A DNA stretch of 64,000 nt from Timema cristinae. Lineage: Eukaryota > Arthropoda > Insecta > Phasmatodea > Timematidae. Location of the stretch: contig JBCFYV010000001.1 in NCBI GenBank assembly GCA_039000515.1, positions 36,065,620 to 36,129,619 on the forward strand, in the 5' to 3' direction. Each line of letters opens with the position of its first letter. Position 1 is the first letter of the stretch. The translations under genes were made by a program, and so were the position numbers. Of this stretch, positions 43,891-53,940 are shown in pieces. The notes below the pieces were generated by a model. It was not told where the DNA came from, did no database searches, and saw only the letters and a program-made list of their open reading frames with translations.

Positions 43891-44309
43891 AGTAGTTCAA
43901 TCTTTTGATAATATTTTATATAAACTTTATATATAATAAATCAAACAGGACATATGGTTTTAATGCCAAATTTTAGTGACTTCCAATCAATGTAGGTCGT
44001 CGAAAGTGAGCTTCCTATGTAAATCAGACTTTACGTTTTCTGCTGGAGAAAGGACTTTAAAGGTTATTTGACAATCTGAAGCATTCCAAATGGCAGGTTG
44101 GCTTTCTTTTTCACTTATAAAATATTTGGTGTTTTTAAAATCTAAGTTCTGGTTTAAAACAAAAAAAGAAACAGTGTGCTTGACGCCGAAAGAATGAACG
44201 ACTGCTCGCTTCTAGTTATCAGAACTACCACTAACAGTTTTCATCACTGGTATACCAGGATTTTATTATATTTTCTCCGTTATCATTATTGAAAATCAAC
44301 TACTCCAAC
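43891..44309. other. Non-coding stretch
   Basis: No gene or mobile element recognised between two SC copies. Confidence 0.35.
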
Positions 44310-44568
44310 AACCCACTTTGGTGCCCACCGCATGGTCTATGGCGTCACTCTCGCAATAGGCTTGACTTTAATTACAGGGGGAAGGGGTATTGTTATTTGG
44401 ACATATTCAGGGGAACTGAAGGTGTTATTTTTCTTAGCTGACCTTTCTATCACCCTCCATATAATGCGGATACACTTCCTCTAAAATTCAATCCCCATCA
44501 TCCTTAAGATGTTAGATTAATTTGTGCATAGACGTAAAATTCGAACGGATGGTAAGAAGTTGTGTAAA
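44310..44568 (+). mobile_element. SC-type SINE, decayed
   Basis: Head ACCCACTTTGGTGCCCACCG and GCGTCACTCTCGCAATAGG, a poor B box, TATAATGCGGATACACTTCC of the body, and a tail ATTCGAACGGATGGTAAGAA. Confidence 0.75.
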
Positions 44569-44709
44569 AAAATTGCCTCTGAAGCATTTAAGTACTGCAC
44601 GAAACTTCCTCGTATATTATATGCATTTTTTTTTTTTTTGTTTAACATGTTTGTGTCTCATTCACTTTGGCCTTATTTTGGTGGTCATCAGGTAGTGTTA
44701 ACGTCTTTA

Positions 44710-45236
44710 TAACTTTTTCGTCGACTCCTTGTCAATTATTATGTTGTGTAATAAACAGAGAGTTCCTATTATGCTACCATTATGTTTGCTTAATTTGTAA
44801 TTCAGTTTTAAAGCATCTCCTCTTTGTAACCGATATTTACAAATGATCATTCCACTGTATCTCACGCTTTATCCAGTCGATAGTTGAACATTTAATTTTG
44901 CTAAGAATCCCTGCCATTATCTTTGGGATATATTTTCATTAAATATTATTTCAATGGGTATTCCAGATCACCTAATAACACATATGGCAAGGTTATGTCT
45001 GTGTTTGGGACTTGTCTTTGTGGTTGTATATTAAATGTCCCTGTTTTTAAATGACGGAGTACAGTGACACTTGTCCTTCCAAATGTTTTGACATCTAAAA
45101 TCATGAAATTTATATGCAATGCAAGTCGATCTTCATGTTGAACGAGACGTCCTATTTTATCTGGAAATTTACACAAGATCTCGTTGAAATGGTTCTTTCT
45201 TGTATTTTCCGTAGCTGAAAGCAAATGTGACCACAT
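44710..45236 (-). pseudogene. PIF/Harbinger transposase, central and C-terminal pseudogene
   Basis: The minus strand first reads CKFPDKIGRL, then a shortened segment, FMILDVKTFGRTS, GTFNIQPQ, LPYVLLGDLEYPLK, then a stop (44946-44948). In the same frame it goes on with YLMKIYPK, stops, and FNYRLDKA (44865-44888), then after a frameshift CLLHN (44743-44757). This order (NFPN-IGA, D-V-G-x-x-GR, GDxAFPL, FNYRLSRAR, CLHN) is that of Harbinger DDE transposases. The GDLEY holds the acidic position. About 25 residues around the first Asp appear deleted, and at least four stops and a frameshift disable it. Confidence 0.85.
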
Positions 45237-45430
45237 CGTACTGCCATACGTCGTCGGTCGAGCGAAATTACTGCCGAGTCCGGAGCTAGTGTGACCATGG
45301 CCTAGTGTATCTCAAGCAGTGACTTGCCCAGACACTTGTGACCTTGTCTGTACCACGTGATGGAGGCCGTGACAAGGCCGTGTCACTGTGACTGACCCAG
45401 ACAAAGCAAAGTACCGATGTGAAAAGCTTT
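45237..45430 (-). other. GC-richer block next to the Harbinger pseudogene
   Basis: The stretch has many GTCAC/GTGAC words (CTTGTGACCTTGTCTG, CCGTGTCACTGTGACTGACC) similar in style to the 5' flank of the Harbinger fragment at 43.3 kb. It may be transposon subterminal sequence joined to the middle of the transposase by a deletion. Confidence 0.4.
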
Positions 45431-45769
45431 GATTCGAATTCATAAGTTCTTAGACTAGTCAATGGTGATGGTCACCGTTGTCTCGGTGTTAAAAGTACCT
45501 TAGATCGATGATCGATGATCGATCAATGCAAGCTTGGATAAGTACCTTATGCCCTTCCTCAAAACTCCAACCTCAAATTATAATTTTTTAAATAAAAACG
45601 ATGATAGTAAAATAAAGAATGCATGCTCTAGTGAACTATGAACTGTTCCTATCATTTCAGGCTCCCTTCAACCAACAAAGGTATAAATCAGAGATGAACC
45701 TCTGTCGGGTCCTATGTCGTCAGCGTCGGCTTTGGTGATACAGGAAGTATGTGTAAACGACATTTGATC
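45431..45769. other. Non-coding stretch
   Basis: No element recognised. GATCGAT words are repeated at about 45503-45523. Confidence 0.35.
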
Positions 45770-45816
45770 GTATGTGTGTGTATGTGTGTGTGTGTGTGCA
45801 TGTGTGTGTGCATGTG
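45770..45816. repeat. (GT)n microsatellite
   Basis: GT dinucleotides interrupted by AT and CAT steps. The open frames on both strands across it are by-products. Confidence 0.93.
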
Positions 45817-46034
45817 TTGTTTGTGAGTCAACATAAGTGTCTCTCTGATAACAGATGTAATGCACGTGCACTCAGGCAATTTCAAGTGCCGGCCACTTTC
45901 TCTCCATACGCTATCTGGTGTTTTCTTTATTACTGGAGACTGGAGACTATTAGAACAGCTTTATCTGGCATGTCAGAAGAGTTCGCGGCTCTCAGGCACG
46001 TCGTGATAGACTAGAATTTATATTTTTCTAGTCA

Positions 46035-46256
46035 GATGCCTTGGATTAGTCGGTAGCGTACCTGCCTACTGATCTAAGAGGCCTGAGTTCAATTGCTGGC
46101 ATGGTCGATAAATGTATCATCGGTGAAATGTGGGTTTCCCCTTTAACAGTGATCTATTAACGGCCAGTGGCTGGGTGTAGTCTCTCTTCCAGATTTAAGT
46201 TATTTTATAAGTCTTGTGCCGACATAATCAGTCGGTTCAGAAATAGAACGTTAATT
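46035..46256 (+). mobile_element. SD-type tRNA-derived SINE
   Basis: Head GATTAGTCGGTAGCGTACCT, then GCCTACTGATCTAAGAGGCC, B box GAGTTCAATTGCTGGC, ATGGTCGATAAATG, and the SD body (CAGTGATCTATTAACGGCCA, GTGGCTGGGTGTAGTC, TTGTGCCGACATAATCAG). The end is GTTAATTATTACAAATAAAA-like. It lacks the shared SA/SB/SC tail. Confidence 0.85.
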
Positions 46257-46985
46257 ATTACAAATAAAACTACTTTATATTAATATATGAAAATGATAAG
46301 TTTTCCGTTTGTTTTTACTCATTCTCGTCCAAATCACTGTAACGATTATGTTGAAATTTTGCATGCATATAACATGTAAGTCCAGTTATAATTTTCTATT
46401 AAATTCCTTTAAAATTGATGGATTTAAAAATATAATTTCCTAAATCACGTGATCAATGGTGTATATTGAATATAGAATTAATTTTTTCTGTCATATTTTA
46501 GGCCAAATCAACTACAAAACCGAATAGTTATATTATATATTATATTTCAAACGTAAACAGAAAGCGAATTTTTAATTTTTTGTTTTGTTGTTATGTATTC
46601 ACTTTAAGAGGCATATCGTTTCTCTTTGAAAAATAAACATTACACATAGGTAACGTTCCACACCTATATTTGATTTGATCTTAAATTTGCACGGATAAAT
46701 ATCCCGACATGTGGAATATTTTTCCCATTAATACAAAGCTTAGATTCCAGAGAATCTAAGGAAAAAAATCACACAAATAAAACCTTAAATAAATGTATGT
46801 GATAACAATATAGCTTCGAGACCAAACAACTTTGCAAAGGAACTTAAGGATGCCTGAAGATGAGCAATACTACTATTTCAGGTAACTTAAAAAAACAAGA
46901 CGCACCTGAAACTAAACATATCGTTATTAAATTAAACATAACTTAAAAATTATTTGATCACCACAGATGTAAAATTGATATACTC
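46257..46985. other. AT-rich non-coding stretch
   Basis: No gene or mobile element recognised. Confidence 0.4.
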
Positions 46986-46987
46986 TT

Positions 46988-47150
46988 AGCCCCGTATCTT
47001 ACTACTTATCCAGGCTATTGTACTTTTTTTAAAAAACTAATGGAGTAGATACAAAGAAGGTAGAATTTGAGAGGAAGTGTAACCACATTTGTGCGCAATG
47101 AGAAGGAGAAACCGATTAGGAAATCCAGTATTTGAATAGCAATCTACCCA
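46988..47150 (-). mobile_element. Decayed SB/SC SINE, 3' half
   Basis: The plus strand has an inverted tail (TTAGCCCCGTATCTTACTAC), then AGAAGGTAGAATTTGAGAGG, GTGTAACCACATTTGTGCG and GAAACCGATTAGG. The head is lost. It meets another SC copy in the opposite direction at about 47151. Confidence 0.65.
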
Positions 47151-47385
47151 ATTCATTGGCCGAATATTCTAAAGCGTCACTCTCGTGTTAGAGGAGGAGA
47201 TCAGGGTTCAAGCCCCGGTTGTGTCTACTGAGAACGATTTTTCCTAAATATTTTCCCAATCATCTTCTATGTCAATACTGTTAGGCTACCTCTAAAATGC
47301 TTCCTTACTCATCCCTACTTCATCAGAGTAATTATTATAAATGAATATAACAATAACAGGTAGTAAGGCGCATTGATACTAAATA
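47151..47385 (+). mobile_element. SC-type SINE
   Basis: Head ACCCAATTCATTGGCCGAAT, GCGTCACTCTCGTGTTAGAG, B box GGGTTCAAGCCCCGG, TGTGTCTACTGAGAACG, body, and tail TAACAGGTAGTAAGGCGCA. Confidence 0.82.
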
Positions 47386-47694
47386 TTTAAAAGATCCCAA
47401 CCTCATAGCTACCGGAAATCGAGTTTATCGCGTTGGTGACGCCTTAGATCGACCGGTGTGAGTCTGTTAGGATTCATGTAGGCCTGTCTTGTGTGTGTTT
47501 GTGAAGTTGTGAGGAAGGTTATATGTGTATCTTGGTGAGCAGAGGAGTATATGCTCTTTGTATCCCAGATAGATCTATTAGTCATCGGTTGATATAAACT
47601 AGTGTTTAGAAATTTCACATTTAATAACCAAATGAAGCGGGAAAAAGGATCAACCAACGTATAAAAAATTATGCATATTGATAATATGCAACCC

Positions 47695-47925
47695 GACACC
47701 TTAGCTCAGTAGGTAACGTGTTTGTCTACTAAGCTAAGCGTTCCAGGTTCGATTGCTGGCATGGTCGAAAATTTTATTAATGGTGAAATATGATTTTCAC
47801 ATTTCATAGTGATGAATTAACGTCTGGGTGCTGGGTGTTGTTTGTCTGTTCTATATTTAATTTAATTTACAAATCGTGTGCTGCTATATATCAAACGGTT
47901 TAAGAAGTGAGCATTAATTACCTCA
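47695..47925 (+). mobile_element. SD-type tRNA-derived SINE
   Basis: Head CACCTTAGCTCAGTAGGTAA, GTCTACTAAGCTAAGCG, B box CAGGTTCGATTGCTGGCAT, then the SD body parallel to the copy at 46.0 kb (CATAGTGATGAATTAACGTC, TGGGTGCTGGGTGTTG, TGTGCTGCTATATATCA). The A and B boxes are well kept. Confidence 0.88.
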
Positions 47926-47959
47926 ATTAAATTTAAAAAAAAAACATTATAAATACCTT

Positions 47960-48350
47960 GACAGTGTGTTTGAGTGTGCGTGTGTTTGAGCGTGTTTGGG
48001 TGTGTTTGGGTGTGTGATCATGTTATTGTGGTGTGTGTTACTAAGCATGTGTGTGTATATATAGATGAATATGTGTAGTGAAAGTGAGTTTGCAAGTGTG
48101 AGCGTGTATGTTTGTAAGTATGTATTGATGAGTATGTGATAGTGAGCGGTAGTGAGCTTAAGGGGGCGTTAAGGTGAGTATAGCCGTATTCTTATTCATG
48201 CTTGTGTGGTCGAGCGTGAGTCTATATAGATGAGCGTGGGATTGTGCATTAGATTGATTGTGTGAGTGTGAGCGTGTGTATGAGCTTATTTTGAGTGTGT
48301 TATATATTTTATGTGTGTTGAGTTCGGTAGATAGTGAGAGGGTGGGTGTA
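47960..48350 (+). repeat. GT-rich degenerate repeat tract
   Basis: About 390 bases dominated by GTGTGTTTGAG, GAGCGTGTGT and GATGAGTATGTG words, strongly G over C on this strand. It looks like a decayed GT microsatellite with secondary short repeats. Confidence 0.8.
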
Positions 48351-48679
48351 TTCCGTCGTTATCGTGACAACACTTGGAGCCCTGATAACTAAAAGGGACT
48401 GAGTAGTTTGTTGTTTGGTGGTTCGTAGACTCTTCTAGCGGTAAAGATTGTGTTCCATTGTTATCTTGACTGCACTTTTATTTATATACTTAATAGTACT
48501 AGCACCCATCTACGTGTTTTTAAATACTCCTTTATCTACTTCCTCCAGAAATGGTTCCAAAACCTAACAGTATTGTCAATAAATGGAACAGTTATCATCT
48601 TGGTTATACCTTTACTCTTTAAAACAACTGTGAGTCACAACTCCGTATGATGTTGCGTAACTGCATGTGGAGGTAACGA

Positions 48680-49320
48680 AAACGTTTTCAAAATTATTTA
48701 TGGCTTTCAAAACTAGGTTATTTGTATAATATTTTTTTTAAACCAATGATTTAAAACATTTTGCTTTAAGGAAAAAAATTGTAAAATGATAAAATTGGAA
48801 GATTTACTGTAAAAAATAACATATGGAAAAATATGGTGGAAAATGGATCCTTAGAAATGTTGACAGCAACAGATGATTTTTTTATTGAAGATAACATTCC
48901 CAAAGATTTAATTGTATGAATTATAATTTATCATCTGAGATGCCTGGAGATAAAGATTCAGAAATATTCACTTCAAATTTTGTATTCTGAAAAACTGAGT
49001 TTGGTTCATAAGCCACACTCAAATGAAATTAAAAACGTCAGTAATCTTGCATTAAAAGTTCAAGAAGAACTTGTTGAATTATCAAGATACACAGGTTTAA
49101 AACTTGAGTTTCCTAAAAAAAAATTGTTAAATTAGTTCTGGATTAGAATTAGGGCAGAATTTCTAACAATTTCTGAAATGGTCCTAAATATAATACTGCC
49201 ATTTTGTACTACATTTTCTGCGAAGTGACGTTCTCATTATCGATGATTATAAAATAAAATATCGGTCAACTCTGAACAACGTTGAAGATGCTTTACATTA
49301 TATGGTATAAAATATTCAGC
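48680..49320 (+). pseudogene. hAT-family transposase pseudogene (C-terminal part)
   Basis: Segments in order: FMAFKTRLFV and TNDLKHFALRKKIVK (about 48697-48780), then ALKVQEELVELSRYTGLKLEF, FWIRIRAEFLTISEMVLNII, LPFCTTF (49196-49216), CEVTFSLSMIIK, and KYRSTLNNVEDALHY (to about 49305). This matches hAT transposases of the ZBED5-like type, whose C-terminal dimerisation region has FW, LPF(S/C)TTYLCE and K-x-R-x-x-L. Stops and at least two frameshifts make it dead. A hAT-like right end, TTTAAGAATCTCTG, stands at 49557-49570. Confidence 0.85.
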
Positions 49321-49570
49321 TAAGATTTTATTCTTTATGTAAAAATAAACAAGCATATCCATCTTATTAGTATGCAAATTTGATTTCGTCTTTAATAAAT
49401 GGTAAAACTATATGTATACAAAAGAATTGTTTTACAATAAATTTCCTTATGATTTGTTATCAGTAAATGTTTGATTAAAATATCTATTTTATAAACCTAT
49501 ACGATTGAGATTGCGTACAAATTTATCTTGCGAAAAGGCGTTGCGAGTAGAAAAAATTTAAGAATCTCTG

Positions 49571-49890
49571 GTTTAAGGTACCAAGATCACAATACATTGA
49601 ATTTCATTGATAGGTGAGGTCAAGTTATAGGATTAAGCCCACCCTGGGATTTTACGATTCCCTTCTATATACTAATGTGGTTGTATTTTTTCTATACTTA
49701 AAACTTATCTCCTCTTCTCTACCCATTATATGGATTTTTTTAATTATTTTGTTGTTTATAAATTACTGGAGGGAAAAAAGAAGACTAAATAATAAAATAT
49801 AAATATGACTACCACATAAATGAAAATCTAAAATTAATCTCGCTGTTTTTCCACTGACTCTTAATAACCATTTGGTGTACCCTCATTTAA
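49571..49890. other. AT-rich non-coding stretch
   Basis: Follows the hAT remnant. No element recognised; the short frame at 49614-49802 is hydrophobic and AT-biased. Confidence 0.35.
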
Positions 49891-49894
49891 TTAT

Positions 49895-50035
49895 ACTAAT
49901 GATCTTAGGATGAGTAAGGTTATATTTAGAAGTAATATACCTGCATTTACATGGAGAGAAAGTAGCATACATTTGGTAATAAATACTCTCAATACACCTG
50001 ACTAGGGTTCGAAGAACACCAATCTACTTGTCACA
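49895..50035 (-). mobile_element. Decayed SC-type SINE
   Basis: Plus-strand words GATCTTAGGATGAGTAAGGT, ACCTGCATTTACATGGAGAG, CTCAATACACCTGACTAGGG and TTCGAAGAACACC follow the inverted SC order. The tail and head ends are gone. Confidence 0.65.
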
Positions 50036-50392
50036 GTGAATACAATCTAAAGTGAAAAGGATACTTAAAGCAGTAGTTTCCAAATTCCTTACGGATGTTT
50101 GAAACATTTATTTTCTGGTACCACAAGAGATTTTTATTAAATAAATGAATTAATAAATTAAAACCTTTCTTTCTTTGCATGCTGAAAATTGTGTATACAC
50201 AAATTACTTAAATAAGAAAATTAGTTTATTATTTTGATCAAAAGACTTTAATTTTTTTTTTGTTTTTGTTTTCTTACATATCAGGCTACAAAAATTTGGG
50301 CACATATTTTTGCTATGAAAATACTTTTACAAACTTCCTATTCAACTGTGTTGGAATTTATTTGCATCTTAAGAATAAAATTAAGGAGAAAT

Positions 50393-50393
<1 letters not shown>

Positions 50394-50425
<32 letters not shown>

Positions 50426-50770
50426 TATTATATTTATTATATCTTACGACATGTCCATTCCTTTTGTTCGGTGAACTAGACCACAATGCGCCCTGCCTCT
50501 CCTCCTCCTTCAGCTCCCAGTGCGTTCTTCTTTTCTTCAAGTCCTCTAATATTATATCCCTCCTCCTTCCTAAACGCCTCTTTCCCTCAAACTTTCCTTC
50601 TAGACGTTGTGCAGAGGACAGTTGTTCCTCAAGATGGGTCCAATCCAGTATTATTTGTACCAAAGAGTCACATACAAAATGGATCTCTTCTCACCCACTC
50701 TTCTTAGGAATTCATTGACTGTTCACCTGATCCTCTCAAGTCTTATCCAGCACCACATTTCAAGTTTTTC
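50394..50770 (-). pseudogene. 5'-truncated non-LTR retrotransposon (LINE), RT C-terminus and tail
   Basis: From about 50758 the minus strand reads EMWCWIRLERIR, a stop, TVNEFLRRVGEKRS, then after stops GPILRNNCPLHNV, EGKFEGKRRLGRRRDIILED, LKKRRTHWELKEEE, ALWSS and VVRYNK, ending in a (TAA)n run at 50394-50442. This is the typical C-terminal order of insect LINE reverse transcriptases (EMWCxRRMLRI.WT, GH.LR, EGK.EGKR.RGRR, LKxxxxYWxLKE). The domain before it is missing, so the copy was truncated on insertion. The 3' microsatellite matches the TAA tails of the local SINEs. Confidence 0.85.
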
Positions 50771-51695
50771 CTATAAATTTTTTTTTATCTCTTAAGATAA
50801 CAATGTATGATAATTTATAACAAAAATATTATTAAAATAAAATATATAAAACATGTTAAGATAATCAATTACATTTCTGAGCATATTTCAAAGAATACAA
50901 TTACTTAGAATACAATTTAAATTAGATTGTACATAAGGCAAAAAATGCCATCATCTAATTATGTTTGCGTACCCCTTAAAGTATGTGTGTACAAAGCGGA
51001 ACGCCCCTATTTAGAGGACTGATTTGAGCCAAAAGGTTGTTATTTACACATTTTATTTATTGTTCAAATGTTAGTGATTTTACTGCCCTGTTGTGACTCA
51101 GTAGGTAGCAACAAATTAATAAAAACACATCATGTCTATACTCTACAGCTTGCCAATTAATACATCATTTGATTTTCTATTTTTTACCCTTGGAAAAAGA
51201 AAGTTAGTGTGATTAATATAATATTATTTCTTACAATGGTTTCTGATTGGATAAAGTCCCCTCAGTTGGTTTAGTCTAGTCATATTTTATTGATAGTTTA
51301 GCTTTATAAGATATTAACAAATATACATATATATCCATGCTAGTGGTCTCGTGGTATAAGGTGTCATGCTAGTAATAGTCTGGGCTGTCAGTGACGGTGG
51401 ATTAAATATCGCGGGGGGAAGGGCAGGATGTATGCATATGGTTTATCATTTTAGTCTTTTCTCAAAGGCTGTACATTTGCAATTCCACTGAAACAATCTG
51501 TTTCTTTCATACCCTCAAGATTAAGCTATAATTAGTTACGTATAATTTGAATATTTGAGTTCTCTAATCACTAAAATCATTAAGAAACTATTCTAAATTC
51601 AATTATTCGATTTAATTAAATTAATTTTTAGTACGTATTTTGATATATCAGTCTATTCAAAAAGTGAAAGTTGGTAACAAAAAAAATTAATTAAT
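50771..51695. other. AT-rich non-coding stretch
   Basis: No supported gene. A short GC-richer part at 51340-51430 vaguely recalls an SA head but fails at the B box. Confidence 0.35.
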
Positions 51696-51699
51696 ACCT

Positions 51700-51995
51700 T
51701 AATGGTGGTTCACCATCTAAGGCGTCACACTCACAATATACAGAATGCCAAGAAGGGGATATTGGGGTTCAAATCCCGGTCGGGTTGATGATAGTGGTTT
51801 TCCCTAAATGGTATTTCCACTTTTATCATAAATCGAAAACTCCCTCAATTGAACTAAATCAACTCGTTGCGTTACCAACGGTTAGACCGGGCTATAAATA
51901 TAAACTAATATTATAAAATATAATAATAATTTACTCGTTAGTGTATTCAGTACATACGCGTACAAATCGAACGGTCATTAAGATTATACGTTTAA
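51700..51995 (+). mobile_element. SC-type SINE, decayed
   Basis: Head AATGGTGGTTCACCATCTAA, GGCGTCACACTCACAATATA, B box GGGTTCAAATCCCGGTCGGG, body to CTAAATGGTATTTCCAC, then an insertion-like AT stretch (51890-51935) and a poor tail (CGTACAAATCGAACGGTCAT). Confidence 0.65.
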
Positions 51996-52575
51996 AAAAA
52001 TAAAACTAATTACCATTAATTGATAGAAAAGTATTTAAGCGTCATTTTCGAGGCCTTCAAAGTTATTGGCCATCAAGTTGACGATATGTGATCTAACTAC
52101 ATGAAATGTCCCAACTGAGCCTGCTCATAAGGTTCATATTGCCAGGCTCATGTAAAACGACCTTCCATTAAATTCTTTACGCATTTCACTAAAGTGAGCA
52201 GTTAAAGCTATCGAGCATGATCCATGTTTTAGCGGCTAGCTTTATGACGTACTTGATGTGACATCACAATAACGAGGCGAAAGGATGGTTTGAGTTCAGT
52301 TGACTCTTTCTTTAGGGGATGAGAGAGGTCAAAGGACTTTACCCTTCTTTTTTATAAACTGCGATCAAACGACCAGAAAAAAAAAACCACACAAATCAAA
52401 GATAATCATTTAGGGGAAAGAAATATTTTCGGATATATCATTGTATCTTAACGGATATTTTTAGCACACCGGAATGTTTTAACCTAAAAACCTATTAATT
52501 TGATTAAAATAAATTATTACTATTAAATTTGTTGTATTGGAAAAATTATAGTATGTTAACACAGACTTAATATTT
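51996..52575. other. Non-coding stretch
   Basis: No gene or element recognised. Confidence 0.35.
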
Positions 52576-52579
52576 TTTT

Positions 52580-52655
52580 CTTACTGAATTATTTTCCACT
52601 CTGCATCCAAGCAAATGTCAGTACTTTCCTCTTAATTATACATTTATAATCCCTA
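52580..52655 (+). mobile_element. SB/SC SINE body fragment
   Basis: TTATTTTCCACTCTGCATCC and AAGCAAATGTCAGTACTTTC are the central SB/SC body words. Both ends are missing. Confidence 0.55.
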
Positions 52656-52868
52656 CACCTATTTGTATTGTTAAATTTGGATACAAGATCAATTCCGATG
52701 TCCATGTGTGGTTTTTCAAATTTGTGAATAGGATACTCTACGCGCCTGTATCCGTAATCTATAGACCATTTCGATCTCCCAATCTTTGCTAGTGATGTAC
52801 AATTAATTGTACAAGTGTACACCTGCTTACTCCCCCTTACTTTATCTTGTGTATATACAATATACTAT

Positions 52869-52935
52869 ATTATTATTATTATTATTATTATTATTTATTA
52901 TTATTATTATTATTATATATTATTATTATTATTAT
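52869..52935. repeat. (TTA)n microsatellite
   Basis: TTA/TTAT repeats interrupted twice. It is the tail run of the SINE that follows in inverted direction. Confidence 0.93.
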
Positions 52936-53140
52936 GGCTTCTTACTAACTGTTCAGGTCTCACGCGTGTGTGATATTTGCTTTAATGGGGTAGGGATGAG
53001 GAAGGAAACATTTTAAAGGTAACATACCCGCATTTGCGTGAAAGGAGAGTGGAAAACCATTTAGGACAAGCCACCCTCAGTATATTCTAAACCCTCTCTC
53101 CCCGTCTTCAGCACGCCAGTCTAACACTAAACTGACTCTT
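52936..53140 (-). mobile_element. SC-type SINE
   Basis: Plus strand: GGCTTCTTACTAACTGTTCA (eroded tail), GGTAGGGATGAGGAAGG, CCCGCATTTGCGTGAAAGGA, GTGGAAAACCATTTAGGA, CACCCTCAGTATATTC, CTCTCCCCGTCTTCAGCACG, AGTCTAACACTAAACTG. The head end is diverged. Confidence 0.8.
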
Positions 53141-53525
53141 TATACCATTAATTCACTGATGCGGGTGTAAAGATTATTACATTTTAACACTAATGTTAGG
53201 AACAGTGGGAATATATTTACATTTATTATAATATTAAGGTTCAACACCAAAGTTGTTGACGAATCATTCTAAGCAGACAACTTTTTGAGAAGGCAGATAG
53301 AAGGAAATACCAGCGTGGAGAATAAATGGGCATAAAAAAACCTCTTAGTTCATCCGCCAATTTTATAACCTCAAGGTCACCAGCAAACCAAACTAAATAA
53401 TTTAACATTTAGTCCGATGCGGGTAGTTTGTTTTTAAGGTTATTCCTCTACTATGATAAACAGAAGACGACACATCACACCCAATCTATCCTTTTAACAA
53501 TATGGGAACCTTAAAAAAAGTTCAA
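53141..53525. other. Non-coding stretch
   Basis: No gene or element recognised between two SC copies. Confidence 0.35.
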
Positions 53526-53529
53526 CAAA

Positions 53530-53742
53530 CTGTAATCCACTCTTGCAGTGAACTAGACGGACGATGACGGAGCGATGAAGGTTTGAATCTCAGTCGGGTT
53601 TACTGAGAATAGTTTTTTAAAAAAAATATTTTCCCTATTACTCTCTTCACGAAAATATGGGTACACTTCCTCTAGGTGTAATTAGCGTAATTAGTCCATT
53701 AGTAAATAACCCAAATAATTAATAAGACGCGGTGTTAAGAAG
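53530..53742 (+). mobile_element. SC-type SINE, decayed
   Basis: TAATCCACTCTTGCAGTGAA, GATGACGGAGCGATGAAGG, TTTGAATCTCAGTCGGGTTT, ACTGAGAATAG, ATATGGGTACACTTCCTC and AATAAGACGCGGTGTTAAG. Head start and part of the body are short. Confidence 0.78.
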
Positions 53743-53940
53743 AAAAAACTGGTAAAGAAAAAGATCACATACACAAAAGTTGAACAACTTCACACTTGTC
53801 AGTTCAACGCCTGTGTAAGTTACCAACTAGATTTGTTTGCTCTCTGTGTTAACCTTGAATTAACGAGGTAGCTGAAAATGTAAAGCTACAGTTTGGTTTG
53901 CTAATAGTTAATGAATCAGCCAAACCACTGCAGTTGTGTA

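Noticed and set aside
47700..47765. Functional tRNA gene at the SD head
   Set aside because: It keeps A and B boxes, but the same head with the same body occurs elsewhere (46.0, 63.9 kb), so it is a SINE promoter.
46748..49570. Full hAT element from CAGAGAATCTAAGG (46748) to AAGAATCTCTG (49570)
   Set aside because: The termini are partly inverted, but the flanking 8-base words differ and several SINEs lie between; the left end is probably chance.
50071..51010. hAT element around the LINE fragment
   Set aside because: CAGTAGTTTCCAAATT at 50071 resembles a hAT end and GCGTACCCC near 50970 a subterminal word, but the opposite end and the 8-base duplication do not fit.
51340..51430. SA SINE head
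   Set aside because: GTGGTCTCGTGGTATAAGGTG resembles the A-box region, but there is no B box, body or tail.
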